Notes: a model not told the origin generated them from the sequence alone. A stretch of 64,000 nt of DNA from Thalassoglobus sp. JC818 (GCF_040717535.1 NZ_JBFEFI010000003.1:194001-258000); one strand, 5' to 3'. Shown: positions 49,182 to 59,362, numbered from the stretch's first letter. Numbers and translations are program-made.

Positions 49182-49244
49182 GCGTTTCTCTCGTTCAGCC
49201 CAAAAGAAAACCCCACGGTCGCGGAATTCGCCACCTTGGGGCTT
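49182..49244. repeat. Terminator-like repeat, copy 1
   Basis: A 63-bp element repeated at 62946-63008 in the same orientation, 54 of 63 bases identical by my count. Core hairpin: CCCCACGGT pairs with ACCTTGGGG with one mismatch. On the plus strand it is followed by a T-rich run (ATAAATTTTT), and on the minus strand by TTTTCTTTT, so it can terminate in both directions. Here it would end the epimerase transcript. Confidence 0.75.
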
Positions 49245-49719
49245 ATAAATTTTTCTGAACCTGAGGTTCAAGTTAGGTGAACATAGCGGGAAGGTCAATT
49301 CTCGACAAAATGAACTTTGAAAACTATGAGCGGGGGGTGAATAGTTTCTGTAAGACTTTGGAGTGGGCATTCTTCTCGGTAGGCGATTCGGATAGAAGGC
49401 CGTGAGATCTGTTCTATTGCATGTTGACCAACTAATCACAGGAGTCAGTAGCACGGTGTGCCTCATCTGCGACATCAACTAGCGGCGTTGTGCAGGTTCG
49501 GAGCACGTTGACGATCTGCACAATCTGCAGCGGTCGAAAAGACCGATGCGAGTTGCCGGAGAACTCGAATGAAATGAGTTATGGACACCGATACGCAGTT
49601 TGCAGGGACTCGTTGAAATCCGTACGCATCCACACGAGCGGCTGCAAGCTGACCTTCAGGCCATTTACGGCGTTAACTCGTGAGACTGATGACCGCCATT
49701 TGCGTGCCATCAACCCACG
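49245..49719. other. 475-bp gap, no gene seen
   Basis: Open frames in both strands are short and motif-free. A small hairpin GAACC-TGA-GGTTC lies near 49257. Nothing else noted. Confidence 0.5.
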
Positions 49720-50451
49720 TTAATTCTTGATAGGAAGCCAGTCTTCCGCTCTCCATCGCACGCGCGTGATTACAACCATCAACACTGCACCTAGACCCCA
49801 TAAGACAAGACTGGCTGGCTCTGGAATGACTCGTCCTTCTAGAGCGAACGCACGATCTCCTTGACGAACAAGTCTTTCTCCCGACGGGAGGATATCCTGA
49901 ATTGTGAGATCATCAGGCCCAAATCCGGCTTTCCAAGAAAAGAGCGGATTGAATGAGACAGATCGAGAGAGAGTAGAAAACCAATAAGTCTGCCCGCCAT
50001 TCACTTGGATCGGACTACTGAGGTGTGCCTCAAACTCGAATACCGGAACACTGTCTCCGGAAAAGTTGCCATTAAACAGAAAGGTGCTGTTGATACTTGC
50101 GACCGAAAAGTTTTCGGTCTTTATCGCAGCACCAGGTTCTCCTCCGGAGTCAGACCAAAAACTTATGTCCCAGGTCACAGTCTCAGCAACAACAGGATTA
50201 TTTCCTGGAGTGATTGAGTCCCAATAAAAACCTTGCCAGCGAACGTTGGTGATCATCGAATCGGCGGTCAGCTCGAAATTGTCGAAGGATTGAAAACCAT
50301 TGCCTCCGTTGTCCAAATCCGAAGTCCAACTGAACCCTGTCACGTTGTTGAAAGGCGCCTGTTCATACAGAAGTATATCAGCCTTTGCTGTCTGAAGATT
50401 TGAAACAATTAGTATGGACGCTGCTGCTAACGTATAGAAATGGCGATTCAT
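49720..50451 (-). CDS. PEP-CTERM sorting-domain protein
   Basis: A 243-residue exported protein. From the ATG at 50451 (AAGGAAG just upstream) it has a signal peptide (FYTLAAASILIVSNLQTAKA), a beta-rich middle of about 170 residues (VTWDISFWSDSGGEPGAAIK; GGQTYWFSTLSRSV) like choice-of-anchor domains, and a C-terminal PEP-CTERM tail: IPEPASLVLWGLGAVLMVVI, then Arg-rich VRWR. PEP-CTERM proteins are cut and anchored by an exosortase, not encoded in this window. The frame is open upstream to 50556 but the signal peptide fixes the start. Lies 76 bp behind the large secreted protein gene, perhaps in one operon. Confidence 0.9.
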   Translation of the reverse strand: MNRHFYTLAAASILIVSNLQTAKADILLYEQAPFNNVTGFSWTSDLDNGGNGFQSFDNFELTADSMITNVRWQGFYWDSITPGNNPVVAETVTWDISFWSDSGGEPGAAIKTENFSVASINSTFLFNGNFSGDSVPVFEFEAHLSSPIQVNGGQTYWFSTLSRSVSFNPLFSWKAGFGPDDLTIQDILPSGERLVRQGDRAFALEGRVIPEPASLVLWGLGAVLMVVITRVRWRAEDWLPIKN

Positions 50452-50527
50452 TGATCTTCCTTCAAATTGTTTCGGTTTTTCTTCTCCAAAAAGCAAATAT
50501 GTGGCAGACTGGCCCGAGCCGTAAGAA

Positions 50528-53416
50528 TCATGGGACCAGCACGTGCAACGTATCATGTTGGTCTGGACTCGAGTAATCGACCTGAACTCGAGCGTGCAGT
50601 TTTTCTGCCTTCAGCGTAAATTCAACTTCCAGTCGACGGAGCCACTCCAGGAATTCGAATCGATAAGCTTCCGGGACGACGATTTCAGGGTCATCTCCAT
50701 TAAGCTTGGTCATTGTCGATGTGAGTACGACGAGTCCAGCTTCGCTCTGGAGCTGCTGAATCGTGCCGCCTGCGGCACAGACGACTTTTCCGCCAATTGA
50801 CTTTTCCAATGTGTCGCGTACGCGTTGGACCGAAACGTTGAGCCACATCGAGGTTCGGTTCAAAAATTGGATTGTTGCGTCGCTGTCTTGTTTACACTGG
50901 TAATAGCGGGACGTTCGAAGATAGGGAAAAACCTGTGATGATCGGACATCGTCGAGAGCAAAGAACACTTGTGCCGATCGAGACGTTGACTCCAAGGCAA
51001 GTTCATTGAAAACTTGATCTCGAACTGCAGCACTTTGCCCGTAAACTGACCAATTGCCAGCCTCAATTTCCTTCCGATCAATGTTAGCCAGCTGTCGCGC
51101 CCTATCGGATGAAGCCATGGATTGAAAGAGCAAGACCAGTCGCTGAGTGGGCGTTGCGAACACGAATTGCGAAACGCGCACAGCTTTCGCAATGTGCTTA
51201 ACTAGGATTCGAATAAAGTTCTTAGGTGCAATCTCATTTTGGAAATTGGATGCAAACTGTTCCAGCAGTTTGAGACCTTGGAGTCCACCGGGGCGTATTG
51301 CTGCGTAACTGTTCTGCCTGCCAAATGAACTTCCTTCAAACCTCCCCATCGGCTCGACAACTCCATCCCTAATTCGAAATGGGACCTCGTCATCTTGAAT
51401 TCCAAGGCGAACGTTATAAGGTTCTGGAAAGTTCTTCAGTGTGGCGGAAAGGCTTAGCAGATCACTCTTCTTGACAGTTTGAGTACGATGCTCCTCGCCC
51501 AGATATCTCGTAAGGAATGCGTACTCCTGACGGGCATAGGGTGTGACTCCAATGTCCAATAGAACACGGTTCTGGCCCTCAGCTGGAGGTTCTTCTGCTG
51601 AAATCGTCACAATTACTGGGTCCACTCGCCTCCATTGACGTGAATATGCGGCCGTAAACTGTTGGTAGGAGTTGAGCTCCTCTTTCGTCACTGAGTTGAC
51701 CGGAACATCTGCAATGGGAAGAAACGTTCCAATTCCACCTCGGAGGGAATCGACAACGCCATCGTCAAGGAGGAGCGAAGTCGAACCGTCAGCCCGATCA
51801 AGAAAGAAGCTCGGGAGAAACCTTGAACGAACGAGACCTTCGAGCGATTGATCGGCATGACTTTCCGCTGAAGCTACGAACCTGGCCAAGGTGAGTTGCT
51901 CTAAGTCCCTTCTGGCGAGCTTGCGCCGAGCATTCTCAATGCGATATGCAGGAGTCGTGACGCTGCGGAAGAACGGATCAGACAAATAGATCGATGCCAC
52001 TTTGTTGCGATTTTTCGGAACTTGACTGCAGGCATATTGATACTCAGGCAGTCCTCCTAATCCGCGACCTGATTCGGCGGTGTCCAAAAAACGATGTGCG
52101 AGATGCTGACAGTTTGTCAACAGACTGTATTTCCCTCTTGATGTATAGAGGCAGCGAATCCGATTGTCGGGAGTGGAGACCTTCCAGATGTTTCGTCCCT
52201 GATATTGCTCTGATGTCTGTTTCAGCCCAAGTTGATTCTTGGTTTCGTGCCATCCGATCCCCAATATGCGAGAAACGTCATCTTCATGATCAGATTCGAA
52301 CAAAATACCGAGCCCAGCCCCATTCTCGAATTCCAGGTCGGTTCCGATGAGAGCGCAATCCGAAATGACTTCGTCAATGCCCTTTTCCACGATTTGGCGG
52401 GGGCTGAAACATAACTGCCGTTCGTATCGAGAGCGGAGCTCGGGATCGACATTTTTAACGGCGACAATGTCCGACATGCCGCCACCCCAGCCCATCAGTA
52501 GATCCCGAACCCAAAGGTAGTTTTGAATCCGTCCGCATCGAAGATAGAAACATTCCGGCGGGACCGCCGATGCAATTGGTTCGACCTGGAAGTTGCTGCC
52601 CAAAAATGGAGTCGTAACGCTCGCTATTTGAATTGGACGAGGGAGAGGATAGATCGCTTCTTCCGGTTGCCTCGATTGTTTAACTTCTTCATCTGTCATC
52701 ATGGCGAGTCGAACTGACTCAAACCCAAACAGCATTTCGACCGAACGTTCAAATTGGCGCTCGAGATCGGTGCTGCGACGACGACGCCTGCGGTTTGGCC
52801 TTTCCAGCTGCATTCGGCGGGCGAGCATGTCGAGAAAATAATCACGAACCGTCTCCAGTTCTTCTGCGACAGTAAGAACGTCATCGTTTGTAAAATAGAA
52901 CCACCATTTCTTCAGCAGATCGCGATGTGCTCGCTGGTCATCGATGACTCTGGAAACTCGAATCTCGATTGGATCGCCGAATCCCGTTAGCGTTACCGAG
53001 AAGGGCTCTTTTCCTTTAAATAAGAAGATCACTTCAGCTTCAGACTGCGTTTCAGGGGAAGCCTTTTCGACTTTTGAAGTGAAATAGAGAATCGGTCGCT
53101 CGTGTGATTTGGTGAGGACTGCGATTCGATCGTTCCGAAGCTCTGTGATGTCAGCGAGCTTGAGGTGAATCCTGCCGACACTCAAAGGCTCCCCGGAATA
53201 AGCGACTAACTCCAGGATCGCAGGTGTGACATTCGACGAGGATGAAATTCGGTGATCAATGATCGTAGCCTCCTGAACTCTCGATTCCCCTGGATTCGAA
53301 AGGTCACCAAGCGGGTCAGGAGGACCATCTGCAAAAGTGTTGATCGAACCTTCGAAAAGGAGAAACGAGAGGATCGTTGCTATCCCAACATTGTGACTGT
53401 TGCAGCGTTTCGACAT
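50528..53416 (-). CDS. Large secreted hypothetical protein
   Basis: A 962-residue protein from the ATG at 53416, supported by GAGG at short distance and a signal peptide (GIATILSFLLFEGSINTFA). I do not recognise a domain. Visible features: a beta-rich first 180 residues (VGRIHLKLADITELRNDRIA), a very basic patch ERPNRRRRRRSTDLERQ (~215), long mixed alpha/beta stretches with Tyr/Phe-rich turns (PPECFYLRCGRIQNYLWVRD; ASIYLSDPFFRS), and a helical C-terminus. Similar long exported proteins of unknown role are common in planctomycetes. The PEP-CTERM gene follows at 76 bp, so the two may act together at the cell surface. Confidence 0.75.
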   Translation of the reverse strand: MSKRCNSHNVGIATILSFLLFEGSINTFADGPPDPLGDLSNPGESRVQEATIIDHRISSSSNVTPAILELVAYSGEPLSVGRIHLKLADITELRNDRIAVLTKSHERPILYFTSKVEKASPETQSEAEVIFLFKGKEPFSVTLTGFGDPIEIRVSRVIDDQRAHRDLLKKWWFYFTNDDVLTVAEELETVRDYFLDMLARRMQLERPNRRRRRRSTDLERQFERSVEMLFGFESVRLAMMTDEEVKQSRQPEEAIYPLPRPIQIASVTTPFLGSNFQVEPIASAVPPECFYLRCGRIQNYLWVRDLLMGWGGGMSDIVAVKNVDPELRSRYERQLCFSPRQIVEKGIDEVISDCALIGTDLEFENGAGLGILFESDHEDDVSRILGIGWHETKNQLGLKQTSEQYQGRNIWKVSTPDNRIRCLYTSRGKYSLLTNCQHLAHRFLDTAESGRGLGGLPEYQYACSQVPKNRNKVASIYLSDPFFRSVTTPAYRIENARRKLARRDLEQLTLARFVASAESHADQSLEGLVRSRFLPSFFLDRADGSTSLLLDDGVVDSLRGGIGTFLPIADVPVNSVTKEELNSYQQFTAAYSRQWRRVDPVIVTISAEEPPAEGQNRVLLDIGVTPYARQEYAFLTRYLGEEHRTQTVKKSDLLSLSATLKNFPEPYNVRLGIQDDEVPFRIRDGVVEPMGRFEGSSFGRQNSYAAIRPGGLQGLKLLEQFASNFQNEIAPKNFIRILVKHIAKAVRVSQFVFATPTQRLVLLFQSMASSDRARQLANIDRKEIEAGNWSVYGQSAAVRDQVFNELALESTSRSAQVFFALDDVRSSQVFPYLRTSRYYQCKQDSDATIQFLNRTSMWLNVSVQRVRDTLEKSIGGKVVCAAGGTIQQLQSEAGLVVLTSTMTKLNGDDPEIVVPEAYRFEFLEWLRRLEVEFTLKAEKLHARVQVDYSSPDQHDTLHVLVP

Positions 53417-53798
53417 GACTGCCTCTTGTCGTGAGTAGTTCAAGATGGTTCAAAGCAAGAGAGGAATCGACTGCATATCACTCTTACCGTAAACAACCTA
53501 ACCGGCCCGCCATCTTTTGCCAGAATTTGAATTGAAGATTGTTCGAGGACTGATTGGCCAGCGGATATTGAATCGCATATTGAGTTGAGAGTGGCACCTG
53601 TTCGTCATACCAGCGATCGTGTCGGAGTACGCCTCCATTGTCTTTTTCCTATTGAACTGAACGATTCGAAGTGGATTTTCGACGGTTGTTCCAGCTATCC
53701 TTGTAATGACGAAACTGAATATTTAATGGCGGGTCTTTTCTTCGCTGAGCGGTAGATATCTTGGGAAAACTTCATCACCAGATGTAGGCAGACTCGAT
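53417..53798. other. 380-bp divergent promoter region
   Basis: Between the large secreted protein (minus) and the kinase gene (plus). No gene or RNA seen; AT-rich patches are present but no clear promoter pair. Confidence 0.4.
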
Positions 53799-56700
53799 AT
53801 GTCGAAAACTGAGGTCGCTCGTGACGCCTCGCTTCCGATTGAATCACTCGAGCAGATCGACGAGGTATGTGTCGCTTTTGAAGATCTCTGGAAGTCCAGC
53901 CAACCCGTTGAGATTGAGTCTCTTCTAACCGAAGTCAATTTCGACAACCGAGAGCATCTCCTCTATGAATTGCTTCTTATCGAATTTGCTTACATCCGGG
54001 ATCAGGGTCAATCGGTCCCATACGGCGACTACCGCACGAAATTCGCTGTGTATTCGTCCGCCGTCGAGCATGCGATCGAGGACTTTCTACCACGGATTGA
54101 CACAACACGACTCACTACAATTGGGACGCCTCCATCTCGACTGATTGGTCAACGCGTCCGTTATGTCGGGAATTACGAGATCCTTGAAGAGATTGCACGC
54201 GGAGGAATGGGAGTCGTCTACAAGGCTCGCCAGCAGAAATTGAACCGTATCGTCGCCCTGAAAATGATTCTTTCAGGTCATTTCGCGAGTGATAGAGAGA
54301 TCGAGCGTTTCCTGCGAGAGGCACGTGCGGCAGGGGCGTTGAATCATCCAAATATTGTAGCGATTCATGAAGTCGGTGAGTTTGAAGGCCGACACTACTT
54401 CACGATGGATTTTGTTGACGGTCAAAGTCTTGCTCAATTGATTCAGAAAGAGACTCTCCATCCCAAAGATGCTGCGTCTCTCGTCTCGAAGATTGCTGAG
54501 ACAGTTCATTTTGCTCATGAGAAGGGGACAATTCATCGAGATCTGAAACCATCGAACATACTCTTGAATCGCCAGGGAGTTCCGTTAGTCACTGACTTCG
54601 GATTGGCGAAACTTTACGACGTTGGTTCTGCCGAAAATTCACTGAAAGAACTTACCCCGACTAACCAAATTCTTGGAACTCCGAGCTATATGTCTCCCGA
54701 GCAAGCCGCTGGTCGATCCGATCAGTATGGTTCTGCAACCGATGTCTGGTCGCTGGGTGCAATCCTGTACGCTTCTCTTACCGGTCGTGCTCCATTCGTT
54801 GCAGACAATGCTGTTGACACGATGTTGCAAGTGATGCGGCATGAGCCTCTGCCACTGCGATCACTTAATCCTAGCGTTCCGAAGGATCTGGAAACGATTT
54901 GCTTCAAGTGTCTCTCAAAGCGGATCGAGCAACGTTACTTTTCGGCGAAGCAACTCGCTGAAGACCTACAGCGATTCCTTGAAAATCGACCGATACACGC
55001 TCGGCGTGTTGGAACAATGAAAAAGTCACTTCTTTGGGTCCAACGCAACCCTCGCACCTCAGGTTTACTAGCACTAATCAGCCTTTCTCTGCTTACCGGA
55101 TCACTAGTAAGTTCTTACTTCGCAATTGAAGCCAACGTGCGAGCCGATTCCGAAGCTGAGGCTCGAAAGGCGGCAATTGCACATGAGGCTCGTGCAGGTG
55201 TCGCACTTGCAAGAGTCGAAGAGGCGCTGGCAAAAAACAGACAGCTACTTGAAAGCGAGAGGGCTGCAAGGCGTGAGGCCGAAGTCGCGACTCATCGTGC
55301 CTTACGCGAAAAAACTGCAGCAATCAAAGCAATGCATCTTGAAGAGATTCAGACGCAGAAGCTCAAGCGTGAGCAAAGAAGCAATCAGTGGCAACGATAT
55401 GTCGCACAGCTTCAAATGATGCAAGTGGCTTGGATCGAAAAGGATTCTGAGTACTTGAAATCACTTCTGATGAGTTCAATACCGACAAAAGGGCAGGCCG
55501 ATTTTCGAGGATGGGAGTGGTATTTCTTTTGGGATGAGATCGAACATAGGCCTCAAAACATTGGAGAAGGTAATCGAATTAGTGCCCACGAAGGCGCAGT
55601 TCGAGGCTTGGATTGGTCACCTAACGGAAACCAAATTATTACTTCAGGTGATGACAAATTGTTGAAGTTGTGGGACTCGACAACTCTCCAGTTGGTACGG
55701 CAATTTCAGCAAGCGGACTTCAATCTCGTTCACGATCTTGAATGGGATGAAAAATCGCAGTCCCTGATCTCAGTTGACGCGGAAGGACTTTCATTTTGGA
55801 ACCTTGAGGAGGGAATCGAAAGCGTTCGCATCTCTACCAGCGCAGGAGATTGTCCAACTCTCTCGCTGAATCCGAAAAGCGATCATGTGGCCGTCGGCTC
55901 CGATCGGGTGCGAGTGTTTGCCCCACCACAGCAGGCGTCTGTTGCGACAAGTGCCCCCGTCGGGAAATGGTTCTCCCCGCACTATAGTCCGGATGGCACA
56001 ATGATTCTCGCAGTGTCCGCCCAAAGAATCACTCTCATCGACGAAAAGACCGGAAAACTCGTCTTTGATTCCGGGAAAGGAAGCAGCAGTGATGGTCGTC
56101 GGGATGCAGCCTGGTCGCCTGATGGAAGGCTGTTCGCAGTTGGTGGAGATCAAATCCTGATCTTTGATGCTCACACATTCCAGGTCGTTGCAGAACTGAA
56201 TGATCAGAGAAGTCCATCAATTAGTCTGTCGTTCAGTCCATCCGGCACACGACTTCTATCGACCGGATCAGATAACAGGCTTGCAATCTGGGATTGCGCA
56301 ACTGGAGATCTGTTGATTCACCTTGTTCATCCAAATGAGTCCGGATTGACCGCAGCGAAATGGAGTCCTAGCGGCAAGCAAATCGCCGTATCGACAAGAA
56401 GTGGTCACTATTGGGTCTGGGGTTCTCGAGAACTTTCACAGTTGGCGCTTCATCCAGAATTCATTGAAGACGCTGTGCTGAGCAAAGTTCAATCGATTGA
56501 AATCGCGCTGAAAGATGCGACCTCGCGGATTCAGCTCAACCCGGAAGATCAAGAAGCACGGGAAAGTCAGGTCGAATTGTTAATGCGGATACGTCGCTGG
56601 AAAGCCGCGTTGCAATCATTGAATGAATATATCAAGAGATATCCGCATAACCCGTGGAGTTCGACACGAGGTCTAATATTGGCTGTGGTCGTAAATGACA

Positions 56701-57221
56701 GTAAATCAATTAGGGAGCATTCAGAGTTGTGCCGAAAATTCTTGAATAGCTCGGATGACAATTGGACCAAGGCACAAATGGCATTGGCGCTCGCAGTTTG
56801 CAATTCTCCAGAAGATGACCCTAATGAATTGGTCAAGGCCGCGCGTCCACATTCGGAAAACGGTGATCGGTGGGACTTTCAATACCCCCTCATGGTAGCG
56901 CTACTTCGAGACGGAAAATTGGAAGAACTTTCTGAACGCATCAGGGTTCATGAGAAGAAGAACGACTTCAGTCAATTGCAGGTCTTAAGTCTTCTGGACG
57001 CACTCAGGCTTTATGAGTTGGGAGAGCTGGATCTCGCTGCGCAAAGCTTCGTGGTCGCTCGAGCCTATTCCGATGTGCTTCCTGAGATCTATCGTTCCAC
57101 TCCGATTAATGAACTGATCTCGATCCCCTTACATCGAGAAGTTAAACAAAAACTTGGTGTTGACATGACGATTTCGAACGACAGCAATAGGCATGAGACA
57201 CTCCTGGAATCTAAAGACTGA
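53799..57221 (+). CDS. Membrane Ser/Thr protein kinase with C-terminal WD40 propeller
   Basis: A 1140-residue kinase receptor. After a ~125-residue helical N-terminal region comes a complete Hanks-type kinase domain (~126-395): Gly loop RGGMGVVYKA (135-142 region), catalytic-pair Lys in VALKMI (K155), HRDLKPSN (D248) and DFGLAK (D266), with APE-equivalent SPEQAAGR. A single membrane helix (~421-443, LLALISLSLLTGSLVSSYFA) is followed by an Ala/Glu/Arg coiled coil (~445-540) and WD40-type blades (~590-890: VRGLDWSPNGNQIITSGDDK; DAAWSPDGRLFAVGG; LSFSPSGTRLLSTGSDNRLA), ending in helical TPR-like repeats. The typical planctomycete arrangement. An ECF sigma gene follows at 53 bp, so the kinase may govern that factor. 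Confidence 0.93.
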   Translation: MSKTEVARDASLPIESLEQIDEVCVAFEDLWKSSQPVEIESLLTEVNFDNREHLLYELLLIEFAYIRDQGQSVPYGDYRTKFAVYSSAVEHAIEDFLPRIDTTRLTTIGTPPSRLIGQRVRYVGNYEILEEIARGGMGVVYKARQQKLNRIVALKMILSGHFASDREIERFLREARAAGALNHPNIVAIHEVGEFEGRHYFTMDFVDGQSLAQLIQKETLHPKDAASLVSKIAETVHFAHEKGTIHRDLKPSNILLNRQGVPLVTDFGLAKLYDVGSAENSLKELTPTNQILGTPSYMSPEQAAGRSDQYGSATDVWSLGAILYASLTGRAPFVADNAVDTMLQVMRHEPLPLRSLNPSVPKDLETICFKCLSKRIEQRYFSAKQLAEDLQRFLENRPIHARRVGTMKKSLLWVQRNPRTSGLLALISLSLLTGSLVSSYFAIEANVRADSEAEARKAAIAHEARAGVALARVEEALAKNRQLLESERAARREAEVATHRALREKTAAIKAMHLEEIQTQKLKREQRSNQWQRYVAQLQMMQVAWIEKDSEYLKSLLMSSIPTKGQADFRGWEWYFFWDEIEHRPQNIGEGNRISAHEGAVRGLDWSPNGNQIITSGDDKLLKLWDSTTLQLVRQFQQADFNLVHDLEWDEKSQSLISVDAEGLSFWNLEEGIESVRISTSAGDCPTLSLNPKSDHVAVGSDRVRVFAPPQQASVATSAPVGKWFSPHYSPDGTMILAVSAQRITLIDEKTGKLVFDSGKGSSSDGRRDAAWSPDGRLFAVGGDQILIFDAHTFQVVAELNDQRSPSISLSFSPSGTRLLSTGSDNRLAIWDCATGDLLIHLVHPNESGLTAAKWSPSGKQIAVSTRSGHYWVWGSRELSQLALHPEFIEDAVLSKVQSIEIALKDATSRIQLNPEDQEARESQVELLMRIRRWKAALQSLNEYIKRYPHNPWSSTRGLILAVVVNDSKSIREHSELCRKFLNSSDDNWTKAQMALALAVCNSPEDDPNELVKAARPHSENGDRWDFQYPLMVALLRDGKLEELSERIRVHEKKNDFSQLQVLSLLDALRLYELGELDLAAQSFVVARAYSDVLPEIYRSTPINELISIPLHREVKQKLGVDMTISNDSNRHETLLESKD

Positions 57222-57274
57222 ATTGCGATTCCACCTGCTTTTGCGGAGTTTAGTAAACTACAAAGTCAGCATAG

Positions 57275-57853
57275 ATGAATGATCGATCGATCCGCAATTG
57301 TATTGAGAAGCTCAAAGAAGGCGACAGTCAGGCGGTCGAAAAACTGTGGGTCGAGTGTTATCAACGCCTTGTCAAACTGGCAAGAAAACGGCTCGAAGGC
57401 GTCCCACGCAAGATGGCCGATGAAGAGGATGTCGCTCTGAGTGCTCTCGAAAGCTTTTGCAGGGCGGCTCGCTTGGGAAGATTCCCTGATCTCAATGACC
57501 AGAACGACTTGTGGCGAATTTTGTTTGCGATTACGACGAGAAAAGCAATTGACTTTAAACGGTATGAGTCACGACGGCCGGTGACCGCGGAGTCTGGATT
57601 TATCAATCCGAATAACGAGAAGGCAGGGATTCATAACCTGCCAGCTGATCCCAGTGAAGAAGCCGTTGCTGCAAGTTTAGCCGAAGAATTAGACGCTCAA
57701 CTGGGGAAGCTGTCACCTGACTTGCGTGAACTCGCTGTCGCAAAGCTTGAAGGCTACACGAATCCAGAGATCGCCCAGCGTTTCCGAATTGCATTGCGAA
57801 CTGTCGAACGACGCCTGCACCTCATCCGACGCAAGTGGGAGAACGGGTTGTAA
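57275..57853 (+). CDS. ECF sigma factor, planctomycete type (PF07638-like)
   Basis: A 192-residue sigma factor of the ECF subgroup found with Ser/Thr kinases. Region 2: AVEKLWVECYQRLVKLARKR, ADEEDVALSALESFCRAARL and LWRILFAITTRKAIDFKRYE. Region 4: LGKLSPDLRELAVAKLEGYT, then helix-turn-helix NPEIAQRFRIALRTVERRLH. In this group the factor usually stands next to a Hanks kinase and no anti-sigma gene; here the kinase lies directly upstream, and phosphorylation is the likely control (inference). Placed downstream rather than upstream of the kinase. Confidence 0.92.
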   Translation: MNDRSIRNCIEKLKEGDSQAVEKLWVECYQRLVKLARKRLEGVPRKMADEEDVALSALESFCRAARLGRFPDLNDQNDLWRILFAITTRKAIDFKRYESRRPVTAESGFINPNNEKAGIHNLPADPSEEAVAASLAEELDAQLGKLSPDLRELAVAKLEGYTNPEIAQRFRIALRTVERRLHLIRRKWENGL

Positions 57854-57946
57854 GTACTATGGGGTTTGGCCGCTCCCCCGCACAAATTTCAACTCAGCGT
57901 TGCGAGAGAACGGCCATTCATCCGGCCCGCCTAAGGTTCCGCTCAA

Positions 57947-58837
57947 TCAATCTGTGAGGTCCGCAAGCTCGGACTCGGTGTAATATGGAATGTCGTCACC
58001 GAAGTTCTTGTTTAAACCTTCGATCATGTCGTTCGCCAGTAGAGCATTGCTCACGGCAGTTGGGTGAAATGGATCAGCGAAGATGTCGTTCGCTTCACCA
58101 AAATCAGGAGTGGGATCAAGTTGGATGCCACCGACAGTCGGAGGGTAAAGTGAAACGGCCAGCAACACAGATGCAAGGTCGTGGATCGCAATGTCCGCGC
58201 GATTTCCCTGGGCACGAATGAATTGATTCAAACGCATGATGTGACCACGCAAGTTGGCTGTCTGCAGCTCAGATAGTCCGAAGGCAAGGACATAAGGTAT
58301 GAGCGTCACATCAGGAACGGTCCATAGCACGAACTGCGGTTTGTCAGACTTGCGTAGCATCTGTAAAGCTGACATCAGATTCTTCCTGATATCATCAACA
58401 ATTTGGTCGACAGATACATTTTCGCCTGGAGCAGCGCTCGAGAGGGCAAAGATGTTTTCAGTTGTCAGGAAGTCATTCCCTCCCGCTTCAAGACTGATGA
58501 GTGTCGCAGGGGGGATTGCGTCAGCTTTCCTTGCAGCGACGTATCCCTTCACGACCTCCAAGACCTGAGCTGAGGTGGCTCCAGCGGCTGCAAAGTTCAT
58601 GAGAATGTCGTTTTGACCAGCTGCCTTCTGAAACATCCCCTCGAATGGATCAGCACCATAGATCGCTGGATTCAGGTTGAGTTCCGGTGGAAAGAATAAG
58701 TACGCGAATTCGTTATCAGTCAAGCTGTCGCCAAATGAATAGGAACGGGAAGTGTCAACTTGCGCTTCGGTGGCCCGATATCCGAACAGAATCAACGCGA
58801 TTGTGAAAATCGTAGTAGTACAGCACTTTGTGCCCAT
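57947..58837 (-). CDS. Secreted SGNH/GDSL hydrolase
   Basis: A 296-residue esterase or lipase-like protein with signal peptide (TIFTIALILFGYRATEA). SGNH blocks: GDSLTDNEFAYLFFPP (block I, nucleophile Ser), NFAAAGATSAQV (block II Gly), GGNDFLT (block III Asn) and DIFADPFHPTAV (block V, Asp and His). The catalytic set is complete. The block I spacing, with GDSL right at the mature N-terminus, resembles extracellular lipases of the thermolabile-hemolysin kind. No PEP-CTERM tail, so it is probably free in the periplasm or outside. AGGA before the ATG. Convergent with the sigma factor gene. Confidence 0.9.
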   Translation of the reverse strand: MGTKCCTTTIFTIALILFGYRATEAQVDTSRSYSFGDSLTDNEFAYLFFPPELNLNPAIYGADPFEGMFQKAAGQNDILMNFAAAGATSAQVLEVVKGYVAARKADAIPPATLISLEAGGNDFLTTENIFALSSAAPGENVSVDQIVDDIRKNLMSALQMLRKSDKPQFVLWTVPDVTLIPYVLAFGLSELQTANLRGHIMRLNQFIRAQGNRADIAIHDLASVLLAVSLYPPTVGGIQLDPTPDFGEANDIFADPFHPTAVSNALLANDMIEGLNKNFGDDIPYYTESELADLTD

Positions 58838-59209
58838 GAGAACATCCTCGGCAAAGGTAGAGAAATTTGACTAGACTACTTACCGAATGCGTTCTTCAAA
58901 TCCCGCCACCTTTAAGGATCGATTTTAATCTTTGGATTAGAGAGTTTGACGAACAGAAATCTATTGGTATCGGAGAGTGACGTCGAAAGTCATAGAAGTG
59001 AACATACCCTAGCTAGGTGCGCAATTCTCCAACTTGCTTCAGTCATTTTTACCGAAACGGAAACTGCAAGTTTCGACATACCTCCGGTCACATTGAATGG
59101 AGATACAAATTGATACACTGTTCACAAAACCTAAACCAATGTTTTTCAGGTGGACTGACATGAGCAAGTAGTGCCACTATTCAAACTGAAGATTTCTACC
59201 GATTGAGGA
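58838..59209. other. 370-bp AT-richer gap
   Basis: Upstream of the SGNH gene (minus). No gene or RNA seen; the promoter of the hydrolase is expected here. Confidence 0.4.
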
Positions 59210-59362
59210 CTATCGATTCCGTACCACATCCATGACGGCCTTCTGGAGTTCCGTCAGGTTCCATTCGGCTAGCTCGGCGCAGGATTCTCCCGAAATCTGT
59301 TTAAGTAAATATGGATCGCCAGGCGGAGTCATGGTTTGAGAAAGATCCTGCCATTCCTTCAT
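59210..59362 (-). CDS. Small hypothetical ORF of 50 residues
   Basis: ATG at 59362 with GGAAA upstream. The product (MKEWQDLSQTMTPPGDPYLL onward) is acidic and helical with natural-looking composition. It lies 31 bp behind another small ORF and on the same strand as the recombinase cassette, so it may be a passenger gene or a remnant. No family recognised. Confidence 0.35.
   Translation of the reverse strand: MKEWQDLSQTMTPPGDPYLLKQISGESCAELAEWNLTELQKAVMDVVRNR

Noticed and set aside
49176-49478. 100-codon minus-strand frame
   Set aside because: Covers the terminator repeat and has Arg/Pro/Ser-rich low-quality sequence.
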